Below are positions 50,000 through 59,038 of a stretch of 64,000 bases of DNA, one piece after another (the first letter of the stretch is position 1; the number at the start of each line of letters is the position of its first letter). A model generated the notes under the pieces. The model saw only the letters and a list, made by a program, of their open reading frames with translations. It had not been told where the DNA came from and did no database searches. Source of the DNA: Cognatishimia sp. MH4019 (lineage in GTDB: Bacteria; Pseudomonadota; Alphaproteobacteria; Rhodobacterales; Rhodobacteraceae). The position numbers and the translations under genes are program-made. The DNA lies in assembly GCF_020177595.1 (NCBI RefSeq), contig NZ_JAHTBL010000006.1:156536-220535 (forward strand). Reading direction: 5' to 3'.

Positions 50000-51091
50000 A
50001 TGGCTTTAGACACATCCAGCGACGCGTATGTCGAGTTTGACCGCGTCCAGAAAAGCTATGACGGGGAAATCCTCGTTGTAAAAGATCTTAACCTTGCGAT
50101 GCCAAAGGGCGAGTTTCTGACGATGCTCGGGCCGTCTGGCTCTGGCAAGACGACCTGTCTGATGATGCTTGCCGGGTTCGAAACGGCGACGCATGGCGAA
50201 ATCCGGCTCGACGGGCGCGAGATCAACAATATCCCTCCGCATAAGCGCGGCATCGGGATGGTGTTTCAGAATTACGCGCTGTTCCCGCATATGACGGTGA
50301 ACGAAAACCTCTCCTTCCCGCTGGAAGTGCGTGGAATGGGCAAGGATGAGCGCGAGGCCAAAGTCGCGCGGGCGCTCGATATGGTGCAGATGGGCGAGTT
50401 CGGAAACCGTCGCCCCGCGCAGCTTTCCGGCGGTCAGCAGCAACGCATCGCCTTGGCCCGTGCGCTGGTCTTTGATCCGTCGCTGGTGCTGATGGATGAA
50501 CCGCTGGGGGCTCTTGATAAGCAACTGCGCGAGCATATGCAGTATGAAATCAAGCACTTGCATGAAAATTTGGGGATCACGGTTGTTTACGTGACCCATG
50601 ACCAGTCCGAGGCATTGACCATGTCGGACCGCGTGGCGGTCTTTAACGACGGGCGCATTCAGCAACTGGCCCCGCCGGATGATCTTTATGAGCGGCCCGA
50701 CAACAGTTTTGTGGCTCAGTTCATCGGCGAGAACAACAAACTGACCGGGACTGTCAAAAGCAAGATGGGCGACGCGGTGCAGGTTGAACTGCCCGGCGGT
50801 GCCACCACCGAAGCCTTGGCGGTCAATGCAGGCGAGGTCGGTTCAAAAACGCTGATCTCGGTGCGGCCCGAACGCATCGAAGTCGCAACGGATGGCCCCA
50901 ATGCCACCGACGCGCAAGTGAAAGAACTGATTTATCTGGGCGACCACATCCGGTGTCGCCTGAATGTGCACGGCAATGACGATTTCATCGTCAAAGTGCC
51001 AAACAGCGCGGGACACACGCATCTGAAAGTGGGCGAGACGACGAAAGTGTCGTGGGCCACAGAAGACGCGCGGGCGCTGGATCCACTCTAA
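50000..51091 (+). CDS. Polyamine-type ABC transporter ATP-binding protein
   Basis: 363 residues. Walker A GPSGSGKTT, Q-loop GMVFQNYALFPHMTV, signature LSGGQQQRIALARAL, Walker B VLMDEPLGALDKQLRE, switch VYVTHDQSEA, then a TOBE_2 domain (IGENNKLTGTVKSKMGDAVQVELPGG). This is the PotA subclass for spermidine/putrescine or similar. First gene of a five-gene + strand operon. The 202 bases before it hold no gene. Confidence 0.95.
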   Translation: MALDTSSDAYVEFDRVQKSYDGEILVVKDLNLAMPKGEFLTMLGPSGSGKTTCLMMLAGFETATHGEIRLDGREINNIPPHKRGIGMVFQNYALFPHMTVNENLSFPLEVRGMGKDEREAKVARALDMVQMGEFGNRRPAQLSGGQQQRIALARALVFDPSLVLMDEPLGALDKQLREHMQYEIKHLHENLGITVVYVTHDQSEALTMSDRVAVFNDGRIQQLAPPDDLYERPDNSFVAQFIGENNKLTGTVKSKMGDAVQVELPGGATTEALAVNAGEVGSKTLISVRPERIEVATDGPNATDAQVKELIYLGDHIRCRLNVHGNDDFIVKVPNSAGHTHLKVGETTKVSWATEDARALDPL

Positions 51092-51141
51092 GAACCCGGT
51101 GTTAAATCGGGCTTAAACCTAATCATCAACGGGAGAAACTG

Positions 51142-52212
51142 ATGAAAAAGACACTTATTATGACAACCGCCCTTCTGGGCACAGCTTTCGCAGCCAACGC
51201 ACAGGAAGTCACTGTGATGTCTTGGGGCGGCGCTTACACCAAGTCTCAGGTCGAGGCCTATCATAAGCCGTTCACGGCTGAGATGGGCATTACTGTGAAC
51301 TCGGTCGATGCGGATAACCCAGCCACGCCGATCAAGGCGCAGGTGGAAGCAGGCAACGTGACTGTGGATGTGGCTGACGTGGAATATTCCGACGCTGTAC
51401 GCTTGTGCGACGAAGGTCTGCTGGTCGAGCTGGATCACTCCATGCTGCCGGACGCACCTGATGGCACGCCTGCGGCTGAGGACTTTATCGAAGGCGCTCT
51501 GACCGATTGCGCAGTGGCCAATATCGTTTGGTCCACCGTCATGGCCTACAACACCGAAAACAACGAGAACGCGCCGGACAGCATTGACGATTTCTTCAAT
51601 CTGGCGGACTTCCCAGGCAAGCGTGGCCTGCGCAAAAACGCCAAAGCCAACCTTGAGATGGCACTGATGGCGGACGGTGTTCCGGCGGATGAAGTCTATG
51701 CGATGTTGGAGACCGATGAAGGTGTGGACAAGGCGTTTGCCAAACTCGACACCATCAAGGACGAGGTCGTCTGGTGGGAAGCCGGCGCACAACCACCGCA
51801 GCTTCTGGCCGACGGTGAGGTCGTGATGTCGACCGCTTACAACGGTCGTATCTTCAACGCTGCCGTTGGCGAAGGCCAACCGTTCGAGATCGTCTGGGAC
51901 GGTCAGATCCTCGACTTCGATCTGTTCGTGATCCCGCAGGGCGCGCCGAACATGGAAGAAGCCAAGAAGTTCATCGCCTTTGCGACCGACACTCAGCGTC
52001 TGGCAGATCAGGCGAGCTGGATCAGCTATGGTCCGGCGCGTCAATCTTCGGGTGCGCTGGTTGGTTTGTATTCCGACGGCAAGACCGAGATGGCGCCGCA
52101 CATGCCGACGGCTGAGGCCAATCTGGAGAACGCGTTGGTTAACAACTTCGAGTTCTGGGCCGACCGCGATACAGAGCTGAACGAGCGTTTCAACGCTTGG
52201 TTGGCACAGTAA
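51142..52212 (+). CDS. Polyamine-type periplasmic binding protein (PotD-like)
   Basis: 356 residues; signal peptide MKKTLIMTTALLGTAFAANAQ. Mature part VTVMSWGGAYTKSQVEAYHKPFTAEMGI, typical of spermidine/putrescine-binding proteins of family 1 SBP_bac. The ligand pocket has NIVWSTVMAYNTE, KRGLRKNAKANLEMALMADG, VVMSTAYNGRIFNA and ASWISYGPARQSS. Ligand may be a polyamine or related amine. Good RBS (GGGAGAAACTG) before the ATG and a terminator after the stop. Confidence 0.93.
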   Translation: MKKTLIMTTALLGTAFAANAQEVTVMSWGGAYTKSQVEAYHKPFTAEMGITVNSVDADNPATPIKAQVEAGNVTVDVADVEYSDAVRLCDEGLLVELDHSMLPDAPDGTPAAEDFIEGALTDCAVANIVWSTVMAYNTENNENAPDSIDDFFNLADFPGKRGLRKNAKANLEMALMADGVPADEVYAMLETDEGVDKAFAKLDTIKDEVVWWEAGAQPPQLLADGEVVMSTAYNGRIFNAAVGEGQPFEIVWDGQILDFDLFVIPQGAPNMEEAKKFIAFATDTQRLADQASWISYGPARQSSGALVGLYSDGKTEMAPHMPTAEANLENALVNNFEFWADRDTELNERFNAWLAQ

Positions 52213-52221
52213 ACGGACAGA

Positions 52222-52249
52222 GGGCGGGCTTTCGGGCCCGCCCTTTTTC
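52222..52249 (+). terminator. Strong stem-loop terminator after binding-protein gene
   Basis: Stem GGGCGGGC (52222-52229) and GCCCGCCC (52236-52243), loop TTTCGG, followed by TTTTT. Placed 10 bases after the binding-protein stop and before the DUF1330 gene. It likely raises the amount of binding protein relative to the downstream permeases by partial termination and 3'-end protection. Confidence 0.92.
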
Positions 52250-52266
52250 TTCATTCGAGGACGCGG

Positions 52267-52557
52267 ATGCCCAAAGCATATCTTATCGGTCACATCACGG
52301 TGACGAGCCCTACCGACTACGCCGAATATGTGCGGCTCGACACGCCGATTATCGAGGCGGCTGGCGGGCGATTTCTGGTGCGAGGGGGCGAGACGGAAGT
52401 GCTGGAAGGCAACTTCAAAGAGCGCCATGTGGTGGTCGAGTTTCCTGATATGGCTGCCGCTCGCGCGTTCTATTTGTCACCGGCTTATCAACGTGTTGCA
52501 CAAATCCGATTTGAGAACGCCGACAGCGATATGCTGATCGTCGAGGGAGTGGCCTGA
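52267..52557 (+). CDS. DUF1330 family protein
   Basis: 96 residues, ferredoxin-like alpha-beta fold: KAYLIGHITVTSPTDYAEYVRLDTPIIEAAGGRFLVRGGETEVLEGNFKERHVVVEFPDMAAARAFYLSPAYQ as pattern. Its stop overlaps the permease ATG (TGATG), so it is a true part of the transporter operon. The function of DUF1330 is unknown; the dimeric barrel suggests a small-molecule-binding or enzyme role on the imported ligand. Confidence 0.92.
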   Translation: MPKAYLIGHITVTSPTDYAEYVRLDTPIIEAAGGRFLVRGGETEVLEGNFKERHVVVEFPDMAAARAFYLSPAYQRVAQIRFENADSDMLIVEGVA

Positions 52558-53870
52558 TGGCAGATGCAACCATGGGATCGGCCCCGGTTTCGGACGCGCC
52601 GGAACGACTGACGACCGTAGACGGCAAACCGTTGAAAGCCGCGCTTATGGCCGCCGAGGCAAAAGCCCGGCGTCGCGCTTTTTTCCTCGTTTTGCCCTTG
52701 CTGGCCTTTGTGCTGGTGACGTTTGTCGCGCCGATTGGGCAGATGCTGCACCGGTCTGTCCACAACCCCGGCTTTACCGAGCACACCGATCTGTCCGACG
52801 GCACCCAGACCGAGATTATGGTTAACCTGCGCGCGTGGTTTGATGCCAATCCGCCGGGCACCGAGCCCGATGAGGCGGCTTATGCTGCGCTGACTGCCGA
52901 TTTTGTGGTGTTGCGCGAGCTGCGCGCCCAAGGCGCTGTTGGCACGCGTATCAACTACGAAGCCCCCGGAACGCGATCGCTTTTCACCAAGACCGCAAGG
53001 CGCGCAGAGCGGTTGGAAGCGCCGTTCAAAGAGGCGATCCTTGATGTGGACGAGGATTGGGCCGACCCGAAGCTCTGGCAGGTGATGCGGGATGCGTCTT
53101 CGGCCTATACGATCAATTTCTACCTTGCCGCCGTCGATTTGGAGAAGAATGAGACGGGCGAGATTGTTTCAGTAAACGAGAACCGGCAGGTCTATGTGCT
53201 GCTTTTTCAACGCACGTTGATCCTGTCGCTGTTGATTACGTTCTTGACCTTTATGCTGGGCTTTCCCATCGCCCATCTCTTGGCGACGCTGCCGCTCAAA
53301 TACTCCAACATTCTGATGATTTTCGTATTGCTGCCGTTCTGGACATCGCTTCTGGTGCGCACGACCAGTTGGATTGTTTTGCTGCAATCCCAAGGGGTTG
53401 TGAACGATACGCTGGTGGCAAGCGGTCTGGTGGCCGACGAAAGCCGCATCCAGATGATCTATAATCAGACCGGCACAATTGTGGCGATGACGCATATTCT
53501 GTTGCCGTTCATGGTGCTGCCTCTGTATTCGGTGATGCGGCCTATTAACCCGTCTTATGTCCGCGCCGCGCGCTCGCTTGGTGCCACCAGCTGGACGGCC
53601 TTTCGCCGCATCTATTTCCCTCAAACGGTGCCGGGGATCGGGGCAGGGGCCTTGCTCGTTTTCATCCTCGCGGTCGGCTATTACATCACGCCCGCGCTGG
53701 TTGGCGGTTCGGACGGTCAGCTGATCTCGAACCTGATCGCATTTCACATGACACGCTCGTTGAATTGGTCGTTGGCTGCGGCCTTGGCGGCACTGCTGCT
53801 GTTCGGGGTTTTGATCTTGTATTGGCTCTACGACCGGTTGGTCGGCATCGACAACCTGAAGCTGGGATAG
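52557..53870 (+). CDS. Polyamine-type ABC transporter permease (PotB-like)
   Basis: 437 residues. First membrane helix AFFLVLPLLAFVLVTFVAPIGQML, then an insert of about 150 residues outside the membrane before the five further helices; EAA loop in SYVRAARSLGATSWTAFRRIYFPQTVPGIGAGALLVF. The long insert is common in alphaproteobacterial PotB proteins. It pairs with the permease 4 bases downstream. Confidence 0.94.
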   Translation: MADATMGSAPVSDAPERLTTVDGKPLKAALMAAEAKARRRAFFLVLPLLAFVLVTFVAPIGQMLHRSVHNPGFTEHTDLSDGTQTEIMVNLRAWFDANPPGTEPDEAAYAALTADFVVLRELRAQGAVGTRINYEAPGTRSLFTKTARRAERLEAPFKEAILDVDEDWADPKLWQVMRDASSAYTINFYLAAVDLEKNETGEIVSVNENRQVYVLLFQRTLILSLLITFLTFMLGFPIAHLLATLPLKYSNILMIFVLLPFWTSLLVRTTSWIVLLQSQGVVNDTLVASGLVADESRIQMIYNQTGTIVAMTHILLPFMVLPLYSVMRPINPSYVRAARSLGATSWTAFRRIYFPQTVPGIGAGALLVFILAVGYYITPALVGGSDGQLISNLIAFHMTRSLNWSLAAALAALLLFGVLILYWLYDRLVGIDNLKLG

Positions 53871-53874
53871 AGAT

Positions 53875-54786
53875 ATGGCACTTCCGAAACACGCCTCCCC
53901 GCTCGAAAAGATCTGGCATTATTGCTATTTGGTGATCTGTGGACTGATCTTCTTGTTCCTGATCGCGCCGATCCTGATTGTGATCCCGCTGAGCTTCAAC
54001 GCCGAGCCGTATTTCACGTTCACCGAGAAGATGTTGTCCTTCGATCCGACCGGCTATTCCATGCGCTGGTATGATCTGCTGTTAACTTTCGGGATGCAAG
54101 CTCCGGACGTGCCGCGGGACGGGTCGTGGTGGTCGGATGCTTGGCAGAATGCGGCTTGGGTTCAGGCGGCCAAAAACTCGGTCATCATTGGATTTTTCTC
54201 GACCATTCTGGCGACAGTTTTGGGCACATTGGCCGCTCTGGGCCTCTCGCGGCCCGAGATGCCCTACCGCCGCGCGATCATGGCAATCCTGATCTCGCCA
54301 ATGATCGTGCCGATCATCATCGTGGCGACGGGAATGTTCTTTTTTTACAGCCAGGTGGGCCTCGCAAATACCTATATCGGGATCATCATGGCCCATGCGA
54401 CGCTGGGCATTCCGTTTGTGATCATCACGGTGACGGCGACGCTGGTGGGCTTTGACCATTCGCTGACACGCGCTGCGGCGAACCTTGGGGCGACTCCGAC
54501 AACGACGTTTTTCAAGATCATCATGCCGCTGATCCTGCCTGGTGTGATTTCCGGCGCGCTCTTCGCCTTTGTCACAAGTTTTGACGAGGTGGTTGTGGTC
54601 CTGTTCGTGGCCGATTTCGACCAACAGACGATCCCGCGTCAGATGTGGAATGGGATACGTGAGCAGATCAGCCCGGCGATTCTGTCGGTGGCGACGATTT
54701 TGGTGATTGTGTCGATTGCGCTGCTAACCACGGTTGAGTTGTTGCGGCGGCGTTCGGACCGGCTGCGGGGAATTTCGCAGAGCTAG
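53875..54786 (+). CDS. Polyamine-type ABC transporter permease (PotC-like)
   Basis: 303 residues, six membrane helices, EAA loop LTRAAANLGATPTTTFFKIIMPLILPGVISGALFAFVTSFDEVVVVLF in pattern. The DEVVV stretch after the loop is typical of PotC/YdcV proteins. Last gene of the operon; it overlaps the convergent AEC transporter gene by 4 bases. Confidence 0.94.
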   Translation: MALPKHASPLEKIWHYCYLVICGLIFLFLIAPILIVIPLSFNAEPYFTFTEKMLSFDPTGYSMRWYDLLLTFGMQAPDVPRDGSWWSDAWQNAAWVQAAKNSVIIGFFSTILATVLGTLAALGLSRPEMPYRRAIMAILISPMIVPIIIVATGMFFFYSQVGLANTYIGIIMAHATLGIPFVIITVTATLVGFDHSLTRAAANLGATPTTTFFKIIMPLILPGVISGALFAFVTSFDEVVVVLFVADFDQQTIPRQMWNGIREQISPAILSVATILVIVSIALLTTVELLRRRSDRLRGISQS

Positions 54787-55709
54787 GGAAGCAGGCTGAG
54801 CCAGACCCAGACCGTGCCGACAGACAGCGCGGTTGCCATCAGGACCGAGGACGCGGCGACGCGTTTGGCGACCCCGTACATATTGGCGAAAATGTAAGTG
54901 TTGATGCCGGGGGCCATGGCCGCAGTCAACACGGCTGACCGAAATGCGTCGCGGTCTAGGTCAAGCGCGGTTCCAACGGTCCAAGTAATCGCGGGATGCA
55001 GGATCAGCGAGGCGCAGATCACAAAGCCGATGGTGCGCAGATCGCCTTCGGGGCGGTATTGGACAAGGACACCTCCGAGGCCAAAAAGCGCGGCTGGCAG
55101 GGCTGCGCGAGCCATGAGGTTGACGGCATCAGTGACGACCATGGGCAGTGTGATGCCTGAGAGGTTGACGGCAAAGCCAAGGCCAATGCCAAGGATAAGC
55201 GCATTGCGAAACATCGCTTTGAGAACTTGCGGCACTAAGGCTGCGCCTGTTTTGTCGGCCTTTACGATCTCCATCACGGTGATGCCAAGGCCGTAGGCGA
55301 AGGGCGAATGGATAGCGATGATCGCGTAATTGCCGGCAAGGGCATCGGCCCCGTAGGCGCGCTCGGTGATGGGCAGGCCAAGCAGGACGGAGTTGGAGAA
55401 GAGGCAGCAAAATCCGATCGCGACGCAATCAGCCCATGGCCGTTTAAAGATCAGGCGGGCGCCAAAGATGCCCGCTAAAAAGCTGAGCGTGGCGCCAGTG
55501 TAGAAGGAGAGGAGCAGACGCCAGTCAAACTCTTGTCCCAGATCGAGTGTTGAGATGGCAGCGAAGAGCAAGCAGGGGATCGCGAAGTTCTGGGTGAATT
55601 TCATCAGCCCGTCGACATGGGCTTGAGAGAAATACCCGCGCCAGACTGCCAGATATCCAGCTCCGATCAGCAAGAAAACCGGTAGGATGACGTTAAGCAG
55701 CGCCTGCAT
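54783..55709 (-). CDS. AEC (auxin efflux carrier) family transporter
   Basis: 308 residues with about ten membrane helices. LLNVILPVFLLIGAGYLAVWRGYFSQAHVDGLMKFTQNFAIPCLLFAAI, LLGLPITERAYGADA, and APGINTYIFANMYGVAKRVAASSVLMATALS are family marks. AEC transporters export or import carboxylates such as malate or malonate; the substrate here is unknown. Its ATG at 55709 coincides with the stop of the MBL hydrolase gene (TGATG-like contact), so it may be the last gene of that operon. Confidence 0.9.
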   Translation of the reverse strand: MQALLNVILPVFLLIGAGYLAVWRGYFSQAHVDGLMKFTQNFAIPCLLFAAISTLDLGQEFDWRLLLSFYTGATLSFLAGIFGARLIFKRPWADCVAIGFCCLFSNSVLLGLPITERAYGADALAGNYAIIAIHSPFAYGLGITVMEIVKADKTGAALVPQVLKAMFRNALILGIGLGFAVNLSGITLPMVVTDAVNLMARAALPAALFGLGGVLVQYRPEGDLRTIGFVICASLILHPAITWTVGTALDLDRDAFRSAVLTAAMAPGINTYIFANMYGVAKRVAASSVLMATALSVGTVWVWLSLLP

Positions 55710-56500
55710 CAGAGCGCTTGTGTGATCGTCATCATGTCGTAAGCCGGTGTGACATGGTCGGGCGTTTCAGCGTCCAGTGTCGCGTAGTCGAGGTCGATAT
55801 GCATGTTGGTCAGAACAGCGCGCTTCGGTACGATCCGGGCGATGTAGTCCATCGTCTTTTCAAGATGCAGATGGGTTGGATGCGGCGAGCGGCGCAACGC
55901 GTCGATGATGAGCGTGTCGAGGCCGGTCAGCTTCTCCCATGCGTTGGGGAAAAGGTCGGCGACGTCGGGGAGATAGGCAAGGTCTCCGACCCGAAACCCA
56001 AGCGCGTCCATCATGCCGTGGTTGGCGTAGAACGGGGTGAGGGTGACAGGGCCGCCCGCGCCGTCGATGATAACGTCGCCGTCGATTGTATTCATCTCGC
56101 AGATCGGCGGATAGTTGGAGCCTTCGGGCTGGATGAAGGCATATCCAAAGCGGGCGTAGAGGTCTTTTTGTGTGGCCTCATCGGCCCAGACGTTCAGGCG
56201 GGCACGCATGTTATAGACGATCATGCGGATGTCATCGAGGCCGTGGACATGATCGGCGTGGGAATGGGTGTAGACGACGGCGTCCAGCTCTCCGACGCCT
56301 GCGTCCAGAAGCTGGCTGCGCATGTCTGGAGAGGTGTCGATCAGGATGCGGGTTGTGCCGTCGGGGCCGTCTTGCTCGATCAGCATCGAACAGCGGCGGC
56401 GGCGGTTTTTCGGGTTATTCGGATCGCAATCGCCCCAATTGCCGCCCAAACGTGGGACGCCGCCGGAGGAGCCACAGCCAAGGATCGTAAACCGGCGCAT
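55709..56500 (-). CDS. MBL-fold hydrolase, PhnP-like
   Basis: 263 residues. FTILGCGSSGGVPRLGGNWGDCDPNNPKNRRRRCSMLIEQ, then the metal motif THSHADHVHGLDDIR (residues about 77-91), ANHGMMDALGFRVGDLAYLPDVADLF and LTNMHIDLDYATL. The GDCDPxxPxNRRRRxS segment marks the PhnP/YcbI-like phosphodiesterase group. Probably cleaves small phosphodiesters. It overlaps tatD by one base. Confidence 0.92.
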   Translation of the reverse strand: MRRFTILGCGSSGGVPRLGGNWGDCDPNNPKNRRRRCSMLIEQDGPDGTTRILIDTSPDMRSQLLDAGVGELDAVVYTHSHADHVHGLDDIRMIVYNMRARLNVWADEATQKDLYARFGYAFIQPEGSNYPPICEMNTIDGDVIIDGAGGPVTLTPFYANHGMMDALGFRVGDLAYLPDVADLFPNAWEKLTGLDTLIIDALRRSPHPTHLHLEKTMDYIARIVPKRAVLTNMHIDLDYATLDAETPDHVTPAYDMMTITQAL

Positions 56501-57288
56501 CAGCTCGCCGCTTTCGTAAAGAGGCGGTCGAAATTGGCCGAGGTTTGGACCGCGAAATCGGCGTAGTCCATGCCGAAGACCTCGGCGCCCACGCGTGCAG
56601 TGTGGGCGGTATAGCTCGGCTCGTTACGCTTGCCGCGATGGGGCGGGGGCGCAAGGTAGGGCGCGTCTGTTTCGACCAGAATGCGGTCGATTGGGGCGGC
56701 GGTGAATATATCGCGGACCTCTTGTGATTTGGGGAAGGTCGCGATGCCGGACATTGACAGATAGAAGCCAAGGTCGAGGGCGGTTTCAGCCAGTTCGCGG
56801 GTGCTAGAGTAGCAGTGCATGACGCATGTGAACGGAGCAGCGGCGTGTTCGTCGGTGAGGATCCGCGCCATGTCGTCATCCGCCGCGCGCGCGTGGATGA
56901 TAAGCGGGAGTGCCGTTTGGCGGGCCGCCTCAATATGAATGAGCAGAGATTCCTTTTGGATATCAGCGCTTTCAGCAGTGTAATGATAGTCGAGGCCCGT
57001 CTCTCCAATTCCGACGAATTTTGGGTGATCGGCGAGTGTCACGAGGTCTTCGACAGCAATCAAAGGTTCGGAAGCGGCGGACATCGGATGGGTGCCAGCA
57101 GCGTAGAAGACGCCCTCATATTTCTCGGCAATCGCGCGCGCAGTAGGCTCCGCGCGCAGCTTGGTGCAGATCGTCACCATACGTGTCACGCCGGCCTCGC
57201 GTGCGCGGGTGATAATGGCGTCGCGGTCGTCCTCGAAATCGGGGAAATCAAGGTGGCAATGGCTGTCAACGATATGCGGAAGGGTCAT
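56500..57288 (-). CDS. tatD: TatD-family metal-dependent hydrolase
   Basis: 262 residues. HxH in VDSHCHLDFPDF, GETGLDYHY, HARAADDDMARIL, MHCYSSTRELAETALDLGFYLSMSGIATF and ETDAPYLAPPPHRGKRNEP are the metal ligands and family signatures. TatD enzymes are 3'-5' DNA exonucleases or D-aminoacyl-tRNA-like deacylases in repair and quality control. It overlaps holB by 4 bases. Confidence 0.95.
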   Translation of the reverse strand: MTLPHIVDSHCHLDFPDFEDDRDAIITRAREAGVTRMVTICTKLRAEPTARAIAEKYEGVFYAAGTHPMSAASEPLIAVEDLVTLADHPKFVGIGETGLDYHYTAESADIQKESLLIHIEAARQTALPLIIHARAADDDMARILTDEHAAAPFTCVMHCYSSTRELAETALDLGFYLSMSGIATFPKSQEVRDIFTAAPIDRILVETDAPYLAPPPHRGKRNEPSYTAHTARVGAEVFGMDYADFAVQTSANFDRLFTKAAS

Positions 57289-58421
57289 GCAGCACCTTGA
57301 GGGGCCGCAAGTTTCGCGGCGGTTTGATCAATCTTCAGGACCATATCTAGAATGAGCGATGAGGGGTCAAGGTTCACGGCGCGGCCATGGCGGGCGCGGG
57401 CGCTGAGGTCTTGCTGGAGCGCAGCCCAATGGCGGGCGGCATGGGGGCTGGGCGCGAGTTTCGATAGCACCGCGGGCTCCGCGTCATTGGCCGGAACAGG
57501 CGGCATCATCGCACCGGTTCGGGCCACGCGGGCGAGAAAGAGATCAATGAGCATGAGCATCAGATCAAAGCGCGCGGCATTCGTGCGCCCGGCGGCGCTG
57601 TCGGCCAGCTTCAGAGCGTGGGCGCGGTTCATGTTGGGGCAGGTGGCAAACAGGTTCACAAGATCGGCGTAGAGCTTCACCCCGTCGAGAGTAAGAAGGG
57701 TGATCGCCTCTCCAACGGAGCCACCAGCGAGGGTTGCAAGGGCGGCCGCTTGGGTGCCGTCTTGGCCAGCCTGAGTAAGGGCTTGGGCCACTTGATCCGG
57801 GGCGAGAGGGGCGAGGCGCAGCTCGCGGCACCGCGACCGGATCGTGGGCAAGAGGCGCGAGGGTTGATGGCTGATCAGTAGGAGCGTCGTGTCTTTCGGG
57901 GGCTCTTCGAGCAGTTTGAGAAGCGCATTGGCGGCGTTTACGTTCATCTCGTCGGCGGCGTCCACGATCACGACACGGTGGCCGCCATCGGTGGAGGATA
58001 GCGCGAAAAACCCTTTGAGCTTGCGCACTTCGTCAACTGTGATGTCCTGTTTGAGCCGCTTGAGCTTTTCGTCATAGGGGCGTTTGAGGACAAACAGGCC
58101 CGGTTCAGACCCGGCCATCATGCGGCGCGCGACCGGGTGCTCGGCGTCGATATCGAGGGTGGTTGGCGGCGGCGGCGCGCCGAACGAACCATCATCCTGC
58201 GCAGGCGGGGTTGCGATCAGAAACCGTGCGATTTGCCAGGCGAGGGTGGCTTTGCCGACACCTTTCGGGCCGGTGATCAGCCAGCCGTGGTGCAACCGAT
58301 CAGAGCTGTAGGCGGTCAGAAATGCGTCGCGCGCGGCGTTCTGCCCAATCAGCTGCACCGTCTCGCGCGGATGCGGCGCGCCGTCGAGACGGTCGGGCTG
58401 GGGGAAATCGTCGTCGCTCAT
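57285..58421 (-). CDS. holB: DNA polymerase III delta' subunit
   Basis: 378 residues. AAA+ clamp-loader subunit with GPKGVGKATLAWQIARFL (P-loop with Ala in place of the first Ser/Thr), VVIVDAADEMNVNAANALLKLLEEPPKDTTLLLISH (Walker B, sensor) and RSRCRELRLAPL. The usual zinc cysteines of delta' are missing, as is normal for this group. Start overlaps tmk stop by 4 bases. Confidence 0.94.
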   Translation of the reverse strand: MSDDDFPQPDRLDGAPHPRETVQLIGQNAARDAFLTAYSSDRLHHGWLITGPKGVGKATLAWQIARFLIATPPAQDDGSFGAPPPPTTLDIDAEHPVARRMMAGSEPGLFVLKRPYDEKLKRLKQDITVDEVRKLKGFFALSSTDGGHRVVIVDAADEMNVNAANALLKLLEEPPKDTTLLLISHQPSRLLPTIRSRCRELRLAPLAPDQVAQALTQAGQDGTQAAALATLAGGSVGEAITLLTLDGVKLYADLVNLFATCPNMNRAHALKLADSAAGRTNAARFDLMLMLIDLFLARVARTGAMMPPVPANDAEPAVLSKLAPSPHAARHWAALQQDLSARARHGRAVNLDPSSLILDMVLKIDQTAAKLAAPQGAA

Positions 58422-59035
58422 GAGGTGGTGTGTAGCACGCTCCGGATCGTCTGGGCCACCACCTCTGGCGTGTCGTTTCCGTCAATCAGGCGGATGCGAT
58501 CCGGGCTTTCGCTTTGCAGCGCAGCAAAGCCCGCGCGCAGCTTTTCCTGAAAGGCCAGGCCAAGATCTTCGAAGCGATCTTCACCACTGGCGCGGGCCAA
58601 GCCGCGGTGCAGGGCAATAGACGGATCCATGTCGATCACGAAGGTCAGATCCGGCTCGCGCCCGATCATCAGCGCGTGCAACTGGTCGACGACGGCGCGC
58701 AGATCACCGCGCGCGGCTCCTTGGTAAACACGGGTGCTGTCGGCGAAGCGGTCGCAGATCACGGTTTTGCCAGCCTCAAGCGCAGGCAAAATTGTCTTTT
58801 CAAGGTGATCGCGGCGGGCGGCTGTGAAGAGCAGGAGTTCCGTCTCGCCAGACCAGCGGTCCGGATCGCCTTCTACCAGAAGCCTGCGAATTTCCTCAGC
58901 CCCCGCAGAGCCGCCCGGTTCGCGGGTCAGCACGACATCAATGCCATCCGCTTTAAGATCGGCGGCTAAGCGCTTGGCCTGGGTGGATTTTCCCGAACCG
59001 TCGATACCCTCAAACGTAATGAAGCGCGCGGTCAC
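58418..59035 (-). CDS. tmk: Thymidylate kinase
   Basis: 205 residues. P-loop FEGIDGSGKSTQAKRL, DR-type TREPGGSAGAEEIR, LLLFTAARRDHLEKTI, ICDRFADSTRVYQG and the LID region RASGEDRFEDLGLAFQEKLR. Phosphorylates dTMP to dTDP. Middle gene of the SPOR-dac-tmk-holB-tatD-MBL operon. Confidence 0.97.
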   Translation of the reverse strand: MTARFITFEGIDGSGKSTQAKRLAADLKADGIDVVLTREPGGSAGAEEIRRLLVEGDPDRWSGETELLLFTAARRDHLEKTILPALEAGKTVICDRFADSTRVYQGAARGDLRAVVDQLHALMIGREPDLTFVIDMDPSIALHRGLARASGEDRFEDLGLAFQEKLRAGFAALQSESPDRIRLIDGNDTPEVVAQTIRSVLHTTS

Positions 59036-59038
59036 AGA

